Positions 1 to 8,042 are shown, counted from the first letter of the stretch. The stretch: DNA of 25,714 bases from Candidatus Accumulibacter sp. UBA704 (GCA_002304785.1 DBMG01000070.1:1-25714), one strand, 5' to 3'. Notes: generated by a model from the letters alone, not told the origin. Translations and numbers: made by a program.

Positions 1-1646
1 TCCTCGGCACGCGACGTTCGCCTCAAGATATCCGCCAACTGCTTCAATACGGCATCTCCCGCCGCATGGCCGAAGGTGTCGTTGATCCGCTTGAAGTGAT
101 CGATGTCCAACATCAGGCAGGAAAGCGGAGATCCGCTGGATTGACTGAAAAGCAACTCGGAAGCGAGAAAGTCCAGTCCGTTACGGCGATTGGGGAGTTG
201 CGTCAGCGTGTCGGTCAGCGCATCCTGAAGAAGCCGCTTCTGGACGGTGGCGAATTCGTCGGTCGAACGCATCATGCCCTGGCGCTCGCGATGGATCTGT
301 TCTCTCAATACCAGCATGCGAACGGCTGTCGTGAGGTGCACCCGCAGCGCCTGTTCGTTGACCGGTTTGATCAGGACGTCATCGGCGCCGGCGTCGATCA
401 CTTCGAGGGCACGGTTTTCCTGCTCGGGGGAAGCCAGAAACAGCGCATAGCAGTCCTCGCCGGTGACGCTCTGGCGCAGGCGGCGGCAGAAATCGACCGG
501 GTCGAGACCCGGCATCGACATGTCGGCAATCATGATCTGGGCCGGCTTACGCAGGGCTTGCGCCAGCGCCTTGGGATTTTCGTCTATGAGTACCGGCTGG
601 TGTCCCAGGTTCTCGATGAGCTGCATCATCGGCTTGAGTTCACCAAGCGGGATGCCGATCAACTCGATATTCAGGCAGGGCGACCGGGAGCGCCGGTCTT
701 CGCTGGCCGGGACGGTTCCCATGCGGCGTACGGGCGGCGTGGCTGCCAGGATTTCGGCGAAAGGCGGAATGTCCTGGGTGCGCACCTGCAGCTTGGCGCC
801 CCATTCCCGCCAGCACACCACGACCCGGTCGACCAGATCGTTGAGTGTTTCCCCGCTGATGCCCAGACGGGCGGCACGTGCCAGCAGCCCCGGGAGCAGG
901 CTCCAGCGGGACTCCTCGTCAACCATGCAGATCTGTGCCAGCGCGCTGGCGAAGCTCAGCGAGAACGTCAGTGTCTGCGCCCGTGATCCGTCGGCAAATC
1001 CGGCAACATCGGGATTCTCGAAATGGAAGGCCGCCTGGATGAGCACTTCGGGAAGCCCCCATTCGCACAGCAGGCTGGCGGCGAGTTCATGGTGGTCCAT
1101 GGCGAAGCGCTGTTGTTCCAGCTCTTCGACCGGTATGTTCTTCTCTCGCGCCTTGATCAGCGCTCCGGAATAATCGTCCGGGAATAGAGTGGCCAGAGCC
1201 AACTCGCCGATCCTGGAAAGCAGGCCGATGGTGAAAATCTCCTCGCTGGCGATCTGGGCGAAACGCGCGAGCTCCTGGCAGGCGATGCCGGTAGCCAGGG
1301 AATGGCCCCAGAATCTTTCGTAGTCGAACTCCAGGCATTGCCCGCTGCGGTGGTTGTGCATGACGGAAAGGCCGATGACCAGGTCGCGGACACGGAACGA
1401 GCCGAGCGCCACGATGGCGCGTTGCAGCGAGATGATCGGGCGCGAGCGGCCGAATGCCGCGGCATTGGCGAAATAGAGGATGCGCCCGGCGATTGCGGGA
1501 TCCGATTGGACCAACTGCACTAGGTCCGGGACGCGGTAGTCTTCGCGCTGCAGCAGCCGGATGATCGACAAGGCAACCCCCTTGGGCGAGGGAAGCTTGC
1601 CCGTGGCCTTGAGCTCAGCGAAGCGGTCGGGGGCGACGAAACGCAT
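1..1646 (-). CDS. HDOD-receiver-GGDEF signalling protein (partial, C-terminus off the left edge)
   Basis: The reading frame runs from ATG at 1646 leftwards through the window edge without a stop (548 codons seen). An AGGAG ribosome site lies just upstream of the ATG. Residues about 15-210 resemble an HDOD domain, a non-catalytic HD relative used in signalling (motifs LPSPKGVALSIIRLLQ, SDPAIAGRILYFANAA). Residues about 325-445 are a response-regulator receiver with phospho-acceptor Asp375 (IMIADMSMPG) and Lys427 (LIKPV). From about 475 a diguanylate cyclase (GGDEF) domain begins (DALTDTLTQLPNRR, LMLDIDHFKRINDTFGH). The GGDEF signature itself lies beyond the window, so cyclase activity cannot be judged. 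A role in cyclic-di-GMP signalling controlled by phosphorylation is inferred from domain content. It follows the RsmI-like gene by 65 bases and has a possible promoter of its own. Confidence 0.9.
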   Translation of the reverse strand, partial: MRFVAPDRFAELKATGKLPSPKGVALSIIRLLQREDYRVPDLVQLVQSDPAIAGRILYFANAAAFGRSRPIISLQRAIVALGSFRVRDLVIGLSVMHNHRSGQCLEFDYERFWGHSLATGIACQELARFAQIASEEIFTIGLLSRIGELALATLFPDDYSGALIKAREKNIPVEELEQQRFAMDHHELAASLLCEWGLPEVLIQAAFHFENPDVAGFADGSRAQTLTFSLSFASALAQICMVDEESRWSLLPGLLARAARLGISGETLNDLVDRVVVCWREWGAKLQVRTQDIPPFAEILAATPPVRRMGTVPASEDRRSRSPCLNIELIGIPLGELKPMMQLIENLGHQPVLIDENPKALAQALRKPAQIMIADMSMPGLDPVDFCRRLRQSVTGEDCYALFLASPEQENRALEVIDAGADDVLIKPVNEQALRVHLTTAVRMLVLREQIHRERQGMMRSTDEFATVQKRLLQDALTDTLTQLPNRRNGLDFLASELLFSQSSGSPLSCLMLDIDHFKRINDTFGHAAGDAVLKQLADILRRTSRAE

Positions 1647-1672
1647 CCGGTATTTCTCCTGTGTCGGACACC

Positions 1673-1701
1673 ATCATAAACCTACGCCGCGCAAGGGTCA
1701 C
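1673..1701 (-). promoter_or_regulatory. Possible sigma-70 promoter for the HDOD-receiver-GGDEF gene
   Basis: Read on the minus strand, GTGACC (1701-1696) and TATGAT (1678-1673) are separated by 17 bases. Transcription would start about 20 bases before the ATG at 1646. The -10 is good and the -35 is modest (four of six). Read-through from maf and the methyltransferase gene is also possible. Confidence 0.4.
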
Positions 1702-1711
1702 GTCCGGGTGA

Positions 1712-2422
1712 TCAGGCCTGAAGCAGGAAAACGGTGGGCCGTTTGTCGATGTCGGGTATTCCCTGGCGCTTCCATTCACATGAACGCATTGTCATGATCC
1801 GTTCGGTGGCCAGGGTAAGGTCGGTGGCTATTCCTATCCGAGTCTGAGCGGCGCACGTGTCGAGCAGTGCCTGCATCATCTGGCGGTTGCGATATGGCGT
1901 CTCGATGAACAATTGTGTTCGCTGCTCCTTGCGTGAGTCCCGTTCGAGTTCCTGGATTCTCTTGCGCCGTTGTTCTTCCTTGGCCGGCAGGTAACCGTGG
2001 AAGGCAAAGTTCTGGCCGGAGAGTCCGGACCCCATCAGGGCCAGCAGGATCGATGAAGGGCCTACCAGGGGAACTATGGCGATACCGGATTCGTGCGCCT
2101 GCGCCACCAGGGCCGCGCCGGGATCGGCTACGGCCGGGCATCCGGCTTCCGAGATGAGGCCGACGTTTTCGCCGGCAAGCAGGGCCGCCAGCAATTCGGG
2201 CAATGCGCCCGGCGGCGTGTGCTCGTTCAGTTCTCGGATGTCTATCTGCTGCAGCGGCGTGTCCGTCGGCAGGGATTTGAGAAATGCGCGGGCCGATTTG
2301 GCGTTCTCGGCGACGAAGTGTTTCAACTGTCTGGCGTGGTTGATTACGGCGGCCGGAAGGACTTCAGTGACAGGCGAAGGGCCGAGGGGGACGGGGATAA
2401 GGTAGAGCTTTCCAGCGTTCAT
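1712..2422 (-). CDS. SAM-dependent methyltransferase, RsmI-like (tetrapyrrole methylase fold)
   Basis: This 236-residue protein has the features of the tetrapyrrole methylase fold that includes RsmI, the 16S rRNA cytidine-1402 2'-O-methyltransferase. These are an N-terminal GKLYLIPVPLG strand, then LISEAGCPAVADPGA at about residues 99-113, VPLVGPSSILLALMGSG and FAFHGYLP. RsmI proper is about 50 residues longer and carries a C-terminal extension that is missing here, so this is a shorter paralogue whose substrate I cannot name. It starts 9 bases after maf ends on the same strand, which implies co-transcription with maf. Confidence is high for family and low for substrate. Confidence 0.85.
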   Translation of the reverse strand: MNAGKLYLIPVPLGPSPVTEVLPAAVINHARQLKHFVAENAKSARAFLKSLPTDTPLQQIDIRELNEHTPPGALPELLAALLAGENVGLISEAGCPAVADPGAALVAQAHESGIAIVPLVGPSSILLALMGSGLSGQNFAFHGYLPAKEEQRRKRIQELERDSRKEQRTQLFIETPYRNRQMMQALLDTCAAQTRIGIATDLTLATERIMTMRSCEWKRQGIPDIDKRPTVFLLQA

Positions 2423-2431
2423 CTGCTGTCT

Positions 2432-3016
2432 TTACAGAACAGAAAAACCGGCTTCCCGGAGCAGGTCGCAGAGAGCGATCAGCGGTAGGCCGATCAGGGC
2501 GTTCGGGTCGTCTCCCTGCATTCGCGCGATGATGGCGATGCCCAGTCCCTCCGATTTGGCGGCTCCGGCGCAGTTGTAAGGCTGCTCCCGGCGCAGATAA
2601 TTCTCTATTTCCTCATCCGTGAGGTTCCTGAAGGTGACTAGTGTGGGGATGCCGCGTGTTTGCGCTGCCCCTGTCTTCGCGTCGAGCAGACACAAGCCGG
2701 TATAGAAATTCACCGTCTTGCCGCGCATCGTCTGCAACTGCCGGACCGCGTTGTCGTGTGTGCCGGGCTTGCCATAGACCTGGCCATCCAGGATGGCAAC
2801 CTGGTCGCTGCCGATGATCAGGGCGTCGGGGAAAAGATGAGCCACGGCGCGTGCCTTGGCTTCCGACAATCTGAGCGCCGTGTATTCGGGGAACTCACCG
2901 GGCAAAGGTGACTCATCGGTCTGCGGATTGGCTGTATTGAAAGAAATTCCGAGCCGATTTAGCAGGTCGCGGCGGAACGGGGACGTTGAGGCCAGAACAA
3001 GTTGTCTGCAGGTCAT
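2432..3016 (-). CDS. yceF: Maf-family nucleotide pyrophosphatase, YceF type (7-methyl-GTP pyrophosphatase)
   Basis: This 194-residue protein shows the Maf signature: LVLASTSPFRRDLLNRLG at the N-terminus, then DESPLPGE, the catalytic SDQVA at about residues 70-74 and YGKPG. The SDQVA form, rather than an ADT form, points to the YceF subfamily, which hydrolyses 7-methyl-GTP as a cytosolic house-cleaning enzyme. Length is normal for the family. It is divergent from yceD, the same arrangement as yceF/yceD in Escherichia coli, which supports the assignment. The 118-base gap to yceD must carry promoters for both directions. Confidence 0.92.
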   Translation of the reverse strand: MTCRQLVLASTSPFRRDLLNRLGISFNTANPQTDESPLPGEFPEYTALRLSEAKARAVAHLFPDALIIGSDQVAILDGQVYGKPGTHDNAVRQLQTMRGKTVNFYTGLCLLDAKTGAAQTRGIPTLVTFRNLTDEEIENYLRREQPYNCAGAAKSEGLGIAIIARMQGDDPNALIGLPLIALCDLLREAGFSVL

Positions 3017-3096
3017 GGAAAGTTAGGCGAAAATAGCGGCGTTTTCGCAGCAAAATTCAAAAAAAGGAAGAAATCCAGATAGTTGCGTGAATGGCT

Positions 3097-3125
3097 TTGA
3101 CTTCGGGGGGCAAAAATAATATCAT
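3097..3125 (+). promoter_or_regulatory. Sigma-70 promoter of the yceD-rpmF-plsX-fab cluster
   Basis: TTGACT (3097-3102) and TATCAT (3120-3125) are separated by 17 bases, a strong match to the consensus. Initiation about 7 bases after the -10 would fall near 3132, only about 3 bases before the yceD ATG at 3135. Confidence 0.6.
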
Positions 3126-3134
3126 GCGCGCCTT

Positions 3135-3629
3135 ATGTCGCAACGGATTGTTATTGACAGTCTGGCTTTTGCGCGGGAAGGCGGCTTGCTGCAAGGCGAA
3201 TTGCCGGTCGCCAGCCTGACACGGGTGCTTGACTTGCTTGTCGATTCGACAGGATGTCTGAGTTATCGCGTGCAAGGCCAGATGGGCCCGCGGAACAGGC
3301 CGCAACTGATGTTGCAACTGGATGGCGTGCTATCCGTTTGCTGTCAGCGTTGCCTCGAAGGAATTGACTATCCTGTCAGGGTTCGCAGTCTGCTGGAGTT
3401 GGTCAAGGACGAAGAAGAGCTGACGCAGGAGGAAATCGAGGATGACTCAAAAGATTTCCTTACGGCGCAAAAAGAACTCGATGTCGTGGAGTTGATTGAA
3501 GACGAGGTTATTCTCGATCTTCCTCCGGCGCCGCGTCACGATAGTTGTACGTTGCCTGAAGCAGGTCGGCAGACGGAAAAGGAATCTCCTTTCTCCGTCC
3601 TGAAAGGCCTGAAGGGCAAGGTGCAGTGA
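3135..3629 (+). CDS. yceD: YceD family protein (DUF177), linked to 23S rRNA accumulation
   Basis: This 164-residue acidic protein has the DUF177 layout: a short N-terminal IDSLAFAREGG segment, a central CCQRCLEG cysteine motif at about residues 73-80, then an acidic stretch and a C-terminal SPFSVLKGLKGK. In Escherichia coli YceD supports 23S rRNA accumulation and is co-transcribed with rpmF, and the same pairing is seen here (rpmF starts 19 bases later). No Shine-Dalgarno sequence is visible before the ATG and the predicted transcription start is almost at the ATG, so translation may be leaderless. The family assignment is firm; the molecular role of the family is only partly known. Confidence 0.9.
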   Translation: MSQRIVIDSLAFAREGGLLQGELPVASLTRVLDLLVDSTGCLSYRVQGQMGPRNRPQLMLQLDGVLSVCCQRCLEGIDYPVRVRSLLELVKDEEELTQEEIEDDSKDFLTAQKELDVVELIEDEVILDLPPAPRHDSCTLPEAGRQTEKESPFSVLKGLKGKVQ

Positions 3630-3648
3630 ACTTGAATATGGAGTAATC

Positions 3649-3828
3649 ATGGCCGTTCAACAGAACAAGAAGTCCCCGTCCAAGCGTGGCATGCATCGTG
3701 CACACGATTTTCTGACCAACCCGCCGCTGGCCATCGAGCCGACGACCGGAGAAGTTCACCTGCGCCATCACGTCAGCCCGTCGGGCTACTACCGTGGCAA
3801 GAAGGTCGCCAAAGGCTCGGCAGAATAA
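3649..3828 (+). CDS. rpmF: 50S ribosomal protein L32
   Basis: The 59-residue product MAVQQNKKSPSKRGMHRAHD... is a typical proteobacterial L32, the cysteine-free form without a zinc ribbon. It is a component of the large ribosomal subunit. A GGAG ribosome site sits 6 bases before the ATG. It lies between yceD and plsX, the conserved order across Proteobacteria, and is followed after 12 bases by a terminator-like hairpin, so much of the transcript may end here. Confidence 0.97.
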   Translation: MAVQQNKKSPSKRGMHRAHDFLTNPPLAIEPTTGEVHLRHHVSPSGYYRGKKVAKGSAE

Positions 3829-3840
3829 GATTCTGGAACT

Positions 3841-3883
3841 AGGCAGGTCGACTCCCTTGGGTGGGTAGCCTGCCTTTTCTTTT
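3841..3883 (+). terminator. Terminator-like hairpin between rpmF and plsX
   Basis: AGGCAGG (3841-3847) pairs with CCTGCCT (3869-3875), with imperfect inner pairing around CCC/GGG, and is followed by TTTCTTTT. The outer stem and T-rich tail suggest partial termination, leaving plsX and the fab genes to read-through. The loop is long, so strength is uncertain. Confidence 0.5.
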
Positions 3884-3893
3884 GCCTTATTGG

Positions 3894-4907
3894 ATGACTG
3901 TTACTGTCGCTATCGACTGCATGGGCGGGGACCATGGTCCCGAAGTTACCGTGCGGGCCGCGCTGGACTTCGTGCGCAAGCATGAGGACGTGCGCGCGAT
4001 CCTGGTGGGGATCGAGGATAGGATCCGCCCCTTTCTCGGGACAGGCGACGAGTCGCGCCTGGTGATCCGGCACGCCAGTGAAGTGGTGGCCATGGATGAG
4101 TCGCCGGCGCTGGCGATTCGCACCAAGAAAGATTCCTCGATGCGCGTGGCGCTCGATCTCGTCAAGAGCGGCGAGGCGGACGCCTGCGTGTCCGCGGGTA
4201 ACACGGGTGCGCTGATGGCTATTTCGCGCTTCGTGCTCAAAATGTTGCCAGGAATCGACCGACCCGCGATCTGTGCCGTATTGCCGACGGTGTCTGGCCA
4301 TGTCCACGTCCTCGATTTGGGGGCCAACGTCGATTGCTCGCCCGAACACTTGTTGCAGTTCGGGATCATGGGAGCGTCGCTGGTTGGTGCCATCGAGCAC
4401 AAGGATCGCCCGACAGTGGGGATTCTCAATATTGGCGAAGAGGACATCAAGGGCAACGATGTCGTCAAGCGAGCGGCCGAGTTACTGAAGGATTCGGGGC
4501 TTAATTTCGTCGGCAACATCGAAGGCGACGGCTTGTACAAGGGTGAAGCCGAGGTGGTCGTCTGCGACGGTTTTGTCGGCAACGTGGCGCTCAAGGCTTC
4601 CGAAGGACTGGCACAGATGCTGGCGACTTTCCTGCGCCAGGAATTTGGCCGGAATCTTCTGACAAAACTGGCAGCACTGGTTGCGCTGCCGGTCATCAAA
4701 CACTTCAAGCGCCGTGTCGATCACCGGCGCTACAACGGCGCCAGCTTGCTCGGGCTCCGGGGTATCGTGGTCAAGAGCCATGGATCCGCCGATGCCTTCT
4801 CGTTCGGCAATGCGCTCGATCGCGCGGCCGAAACTGTCAGAAATGGTGTTCTCGAGCGCATTTCAAAGCGCGTAGCGCAGCAACAACCGATTCAGGAGGT
4901 CGCATAG
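3894..4907 (+). CDS. plsX: Phosphate acyltransferase PlsX
   Basis: PlsX converts acyl-ACP and phosphate into acyl-phosphate, the first step feeding phospholipid synthesis, as a peripheral membrane enzyme. The product (337 residues from ATG 3894) begins MTVTVAIDCMGGDHGPE, the family N-terminal signature, and carries SAGNTGALMA and LDLGANVDC motifs. An in-frame GTG at 3861 would add 11 residues, but it lies inside the hairpin and the family start matches ATG 3894. No clear ribosome site precedes either start. It is followed with a 1-base gap by fabH, whose ribosome site lies inside the plsX end, so the two are probably translationally coupled. Confidence 0.96.
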   Translation: MTVTVAIDCMGGDHGPEVTVRAALDFVRKHEDVRAILVGIEDRIRPFLGTGDESRLVIRHASEVVAMDESPALAIRTKKDSSMRVALDLVKSGEADACVSAGNTGALMAISRFVLKMLPGIDRPAICAVLPTVSGHVHVLDLGANVDCSPEHLLQFGIMGASLVGAIEHKDRPTVGILNIGEEDIKGNDVVKRAAELLKDSGLNFVGNIEGDGLYKGEAEVVVCDGFVGNVALKASEGLAQMLATFLRQEFGRNLLTKLAALVALPVIKHFKRRVDHRRYNGASLLGLRGIVVKSHGSADAFSFGNALDRAAETVRNGVLERISKRVAQQQPIQEVA

Positions 4908-4908
4908 C

Positions 4909-5868
4909 ATGTTTGCCCGCATCGCAGGCGTTGGCAGTTTTCTGCCGGGTTCGCCCGTAAGCAATGATGAACTTGCCCGACGCGGCGTCGATACCACGGA
5001 TGAGTGGATCGTAACCCGCACCGGGATCCGCACGCGTTATCTGGCCGAGTCCAGTTGTACGTCCAGCGACCTGGCGTTTGAAGCCAGCCGCCGGGCGCTT
5101 GAGGCAGCGGGAACAAGTGCCGCGGAGATCGACCTGATCATCGTGGCTACGTCCACTCCCGATTACATTTTTCCGAGTACCGCTTGCTTGTTGCAGGGCA
5201 AACTCGGCAATGTCGGCGCGATGGCCTTCGACATCCAGGCGGTGTGCAGCGGTTTTGTCTACGCCATGAGCGTCGCCGAGAAGTTCATTCGTTCTGGGTC
5301 GCACAAAAAAGCACTGGTAGTCGGTGCCGAGGTTTTTTCGCGCATCCTCGACTGGCAGGATCGCACGACGTGCGTGCTGTTCGGCGACGGTGCCGGAGCT
5401 GTCGTTCTCGAGGCCTCCGAGACCCCCGGAATCCTGGCGACGGCGTCCCACGCCGACGGTTCGCAACACAATATTCTTTCTGTGGCCGGGCAGGTCTGTG
5501 GCGGCAAGGTGACGGGCGACCCGTTCCTGCGCATGGATGGACAAGCTGTTTTCAAGTTTGCCGTTCGGGTCTTGTCCGAAGTGGCGAACGAATGCTGCGG
5601 CGCTGCGGGTGTGGCGTCGTCGGAGATTGATTGGCTGATCCCGCATCAGGCCAATATTCGCATCATCGAGTCGACAGCCAAAAAACTCGGGCTCTCGATG
5701 GACAAGGTTGTGGTGACGGTTGACCAGCACGGAAATACATCTGCGGCTTCGGTTCCGCTGGCACTCGATGCCGCAATTCGCGACGGGCGTATCCAGCGCG
5801 GCCAAAAGCTGTTGCTGGAGGGTGTAGGTGGCGGTTTCACCTGGGGCGCAGCGTTGCTCCAGTTCTAG
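4909..5868 (+). CDS. fabH: 3-oxoacyl-[ACP] synthase III (KAS III)
   Basis: FabH starts fatty-acid synthesis by condensing acetyl-CoA with malonyl-ACP. The 319-residue protein has the full Cys-His-Asn catalytic triad: Cys113 (IQAVCSGF), His246 (IPHQANIRI) and Asn276 (QHGNTSAAS). The C-terminal GVGGGFTWGAALL strand is also present. The AGGAGG ribosome site lies in the last codons of plsX. It is the third gene of the plsX-fab run, 14 bases before fabD. Confidence 0.97.
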   Translation: MFARIAGVGSFLPGSPVSNDELARRGVDTTDEWIVTRTGIRTRYLAESSCTSSDLAFEASRRALEAAGTSAAEIDLIIVATSTPDYIFPSTACLLQGKLGNVGAMAFDIQAVCSGFVYAMSVAEKFIRSGSHKKALVVGAEVFSRILDWQDRTTCVLFGDGAGAVVLEASETPGILATASHADGSQHNILSVAGQVCGGKVTGDPFLRMDGQAVFKFAVRVLSEVANECCGAAGVASSEIDWLIPHQANIRIIESTAKKLGLSMDKVVVTVDQHGNTSAASVPLALDAAIRDGRIQRGQKLLLEGVGGGFTWGAALLQF

Positions 5869-5882
5869 AGAAGGAAAAACCT

Positions 5883-6821
5883 ATGGCATTCGCTTTTGTG
5901 TTTCCCGGGCAGGGATCGCAGTCGGTCGGCATGATGAACGCCTATGGCGATGCCGCCATCGTGCGTTCGACGTTCGACGAGGCGTCCAGTACGCTTGGGC
6001 AGGATCTGTGGCAACTCGTCGCCGAAGGCCCGGCAGAATTGCTGGCCCAGACAGTCAATACCCAGCCCCTGATGTTGACCGCCGCTATCGCCGCCTATCG
6101 TCTTTGGCTGGAAAAAGGCGGAAAACTTCCTGCCGTCGTTGCCGGGCATAGCCTGGGAGAGTATTCGGCACTGGTGGCCGCGGGTGTTCTGGAATTCAAG
6201 GATGCTGTTCCGCTCGTGCGACTGCGCGCTACGGCGATGCAGGAAGCCGTTCCCGTTGGAACGGGGGCAATGGCGGCGATTCTCAATCTGGATGACAACA
6301 AGATTCGCGAAGCCTGTGCCGAAGCGATTGCCGAACTGGGTGAAGGGCAGGTCGTCGAACCGGTCAACTTCAACGGCCCAGGGCAGACGGTCATTGCCGG
6401 AAGCAAGGCCGCTGTTGAACGCGCCTGCGAAGGCTGCAAGTCGCGGGGTGCCAAGCGGGCGGTGATGCTGCCGGTGTCCGCGCCGTTCCACTCATCGCTG
6501 ATCCGACCCGCAGCTGACAGGCTGGGTGCGCGTCTGGCAGAGATCCATTTCAATGCGCCGAGCATTCCTGTCGTCAACAACGTTGACGTCGTTGTCGAGA
6601 ACGATCCGGAAAGGATCAAGGATGCGCTCATTCGCCAAGCCTATTCGCCGGTTCGCTGGGTCGAGACTGTTCAGAAAATCGCTACCATGGGCGTTACCAA
6701 CGTTGCCGAGTGCGGTCCGGGCAAGGTCCTGGCCGGGCTCACCAAGCGTTGCGCCGATAGCCTGAACGGGATCGCACTTTGTGATGCTGCTTCTATCGAA
6801 GCCAACCTCAATCTGGAGTAA
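5883..6821 (+). CDS. fabD: Malonyl-CoA:ACP transacylase
   Basis: FabD transfers malonyl groups from CoA to acyl carrier protein, supplying the extender unit. The 312-residue product has FVFPGQGSQ at the N-terminus, nucleophile Ser90 in AGHSLGEYSAL, substrate-binding Arg in RLRATAMQ (about residue 115) and catalytic His202 in SAPFHSSL. Length is normal. An AAGGAA ribosome site precedes the ATG. It is followed after 5 bases by fabG in the same transcript. Confidence 0.97.
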   Translation: MAFAFVFPGQGSQSVGMMNAYGDAAIVRSTFDEASSTLGQDLWQLVAEGPAELLAQTVNTQPLMLTAAIAAYRLWLEKGGKLPAVVAGHSLGEYSALVAAGVLEFKDAVPLVRLRATAMQEAVPVGTGAMAAILNLDDNKIREACAEAIAELGEGQVVEPVNFNGPGQTVIAGSKAAVERACEGCKSRGAKRAVMLPVSAPFHSSLIRPAADRLGARLAEIHFNAPSIPVVNNVDVVVENDPERIKDALIRQAYSPVRWVETVQKIATMGVTNVAECGPGKVLAGLTKRCADSLNGIALCDAASIEANLNLE

Positions 6822-6826
6822 TCCTT

Positions 6827-7570
6827 ATGTATCTTAAAGATAAAGTTGCATTGGTCACAGGAGCCGCGCAAGGCATCGGAGCAGCGATTGCCTTGGAACT
6901 CGGCCGACACGGCGCGACCATCGTCGGAACCGGGATCAACGAGAAGGATTCCGAGCGCATCAATGCCAACCTCGCTGCCGCCGGTATCCCGGGGCGCGGC
7001 ATTGTCATGGACGTGCGCGATCCGGCCCAGATCGAGTCCGGTATCGACCTCATCGAAAAGGAGTTTGGCGGCATCTATGTGCTGGTCAACAACGCCGGGA
7101 TTACCCGCGACAACCTGACCATGCGCATGAAGGACGAGGAGTGGGACGCGGTCATCGATACCAATCTGAAAGCCGTGTTCCGTCTCTGCCGTTCGGTCAT
7201 GCGCGGGATGATGAAGGCGCGTGATGGCCGCATCATCAACATCTCATCGGTGGTCGGCTATGCAGGCAACGCCGGTCAGGCCAACTACTGCGCCTCGAAG
7301 GCCGGGGTGGCGGGGATGTCCCGGGCTCTGGCCCGCGAGCTCGGCAGCCGGAATATCACCGTCAATTGTGTGGCGCCCGGTTTCATCGATACCGACATGA
7401 CCAAGGTCCTGGAGGAAAAGCAGCGTGCCGCCCTCGTGACGAACGTGCCGCTTGGCCGCCTGGGACAGCCGGAGGACATCGCCGCCGCCGTGGCGTTCCT
7501 GGCCTCGCCGGGAGGCGGCTACATCTCCGGCACGACCATCCACGTCAACGGCGGGATGTACATGAGTTAA
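6827..7570 (+). CDS. fabG: 3-oxoacyl-[ACP] reductase
   Basis: FabG reduces 3-ketoacyl-ACP with NADPH. The 247-residue short-chain dehydrogenase shows the cofactor loop TGAAQGIGAA (residues 11-20), NNAG at 88-91, and catalytic Ser141, Tyr154 and Lys158 (QANYCASKAG). It ends with GTTIHVNGGMYMS, typical of FabG. A GGAG ribosome site lies just before the ATG at the end of fabD. A small TGCCC/GGGCA hairpin follows the stop (7571-7584). Confidence 0.97.
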   Translation: MYLKDKVALVTGAAQGIGAAIALELGRHGATIVGTGINEKDSERINANLAAAGIPGRGIVMDVRDPAQIESGIDLIEKEFGGIYVLVNNAGITRDNLTMRMKDEEWDAVIDTNLKAVFRLCRSVMRGMMKARDGRIINISSVVGYAGNAGQANYCASKAGVAGMSRALARELGSRNITVNCVAPGFIDTDMTKVLEEKQRAALVTNVPLGRLGQPEDIAAAVAFLASPGGGYISGTTIHVNGGMYMS

Positions 7571-7618
7571 TGCCCGCGAGGGCAGTGGGCGACAGGACCG
7601 GCTCGCCCGCTGAGCAGG

Positions 7619-7647
7619 TTGGTAAGAGTCGGTCAGTTTGTTAGAAT
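7619..7647 (+). promoter_or_regulatory. Promoter for acpP inside the fab cluster
   Basis: TTGGTA (7619-7624) and TAGAAT (7642-7647) have an ideal 17-base spacer in the 122-base gap before acpP. A GAAGC/GCTTC hairpin follows directly in the leader. An extra promoter here fits the need for abundant acyl carrier protein. Confidence 0.6.
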
Positions 7648-7692
7648 GAAGCGGTTTTGCTTCACACATGAACCTTTAAAAGGAGTCCTTTA

Positions 7693-7929
7693 ATGGAAAA
7701 TATCGAACAACGCGTCAAAAAGATCGTTGCAGAACAACTTGGCGTTAATGAAGCTGACATCAAGAACGAATCTTCATTCGTTGACGACCTCGGCGCGGAT
7801 TCGTTGGATACCGTTGAGTTGGTGATGGCGCTTGAAGAAGAATTCGAGTGCGAGATCCCGGATGACGAAGCCGAGAAGATCACCAGCGTCCAGCAAGCCA
7901 TCGACTACGTCGTCGGCCACAAGAAGTGA
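7693..7929 (+). CDS. acpP: Acyl carrier protein
   Basis: The 78-residue acidic protein carries the fatty acyl chain on 4'-phosphopantetheine attached to Ser37 in the GADSLDTVELV motif. Sequence and length match bacterial AcpP closely (MENIEQRVKKIVAEQLG at the start). A strong AAGGAG ribosome site precedes the ATG. It has its own predicted promoter and a strong predicted terminator after it, so it is probably made largely as a short abundant transcript. Confidence 0.98.
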   Translation: MENIEQRVKKIVAEQLGVNEADIKNESSFVDDLGADSLDTVELVMALEEEFECEIPDDEAEKITSVQQAIDYVVGHKK

Positions 7930-7942
7930 TTCCGTGAGAGAG

Positions 7943-7980
7943 CGTCTGTGGCCGGCACGAGCCGCCCACAGACGTTTTGT
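7943..7980 (+). terminator. Terminator/attenuator between acpP and fabF
   Basis: CGTCTGTGG (7943-7951) pairs with CCACAGACG (7966-7974). After a C-C mismatch, CGGC (7953-7956) pairs with GCCG (7961-7964) around an ACGA loop. TTTTGT follows at once. This is a near-ideal intrinsic terminator 13 bases after the acpP stop and upstream of fabF. Confidence 0.8.
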
Positions 7981-8042
7981 CTCTTGCTTGTCGGTTTTTC
8001 AATTCCTTTCCTAATTACTTTCCTGTTTCCCCGGAGAATAAA

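Noticed and set aside
66..986. Long plus-strand open frame (306 codons)
   Set aside because: It is antisense to the HDOD-receiver-GGDEF gene, whose minus-strand translation shows clear domains. The plus-strand product resembles nothing.
7977..8042. Longer fabF start at ATG 7977
   Set aside because: The extra 22 residues begin in the terminator tail and do not match FabF. TTG 8043 has a ribosome site and gives the family length.
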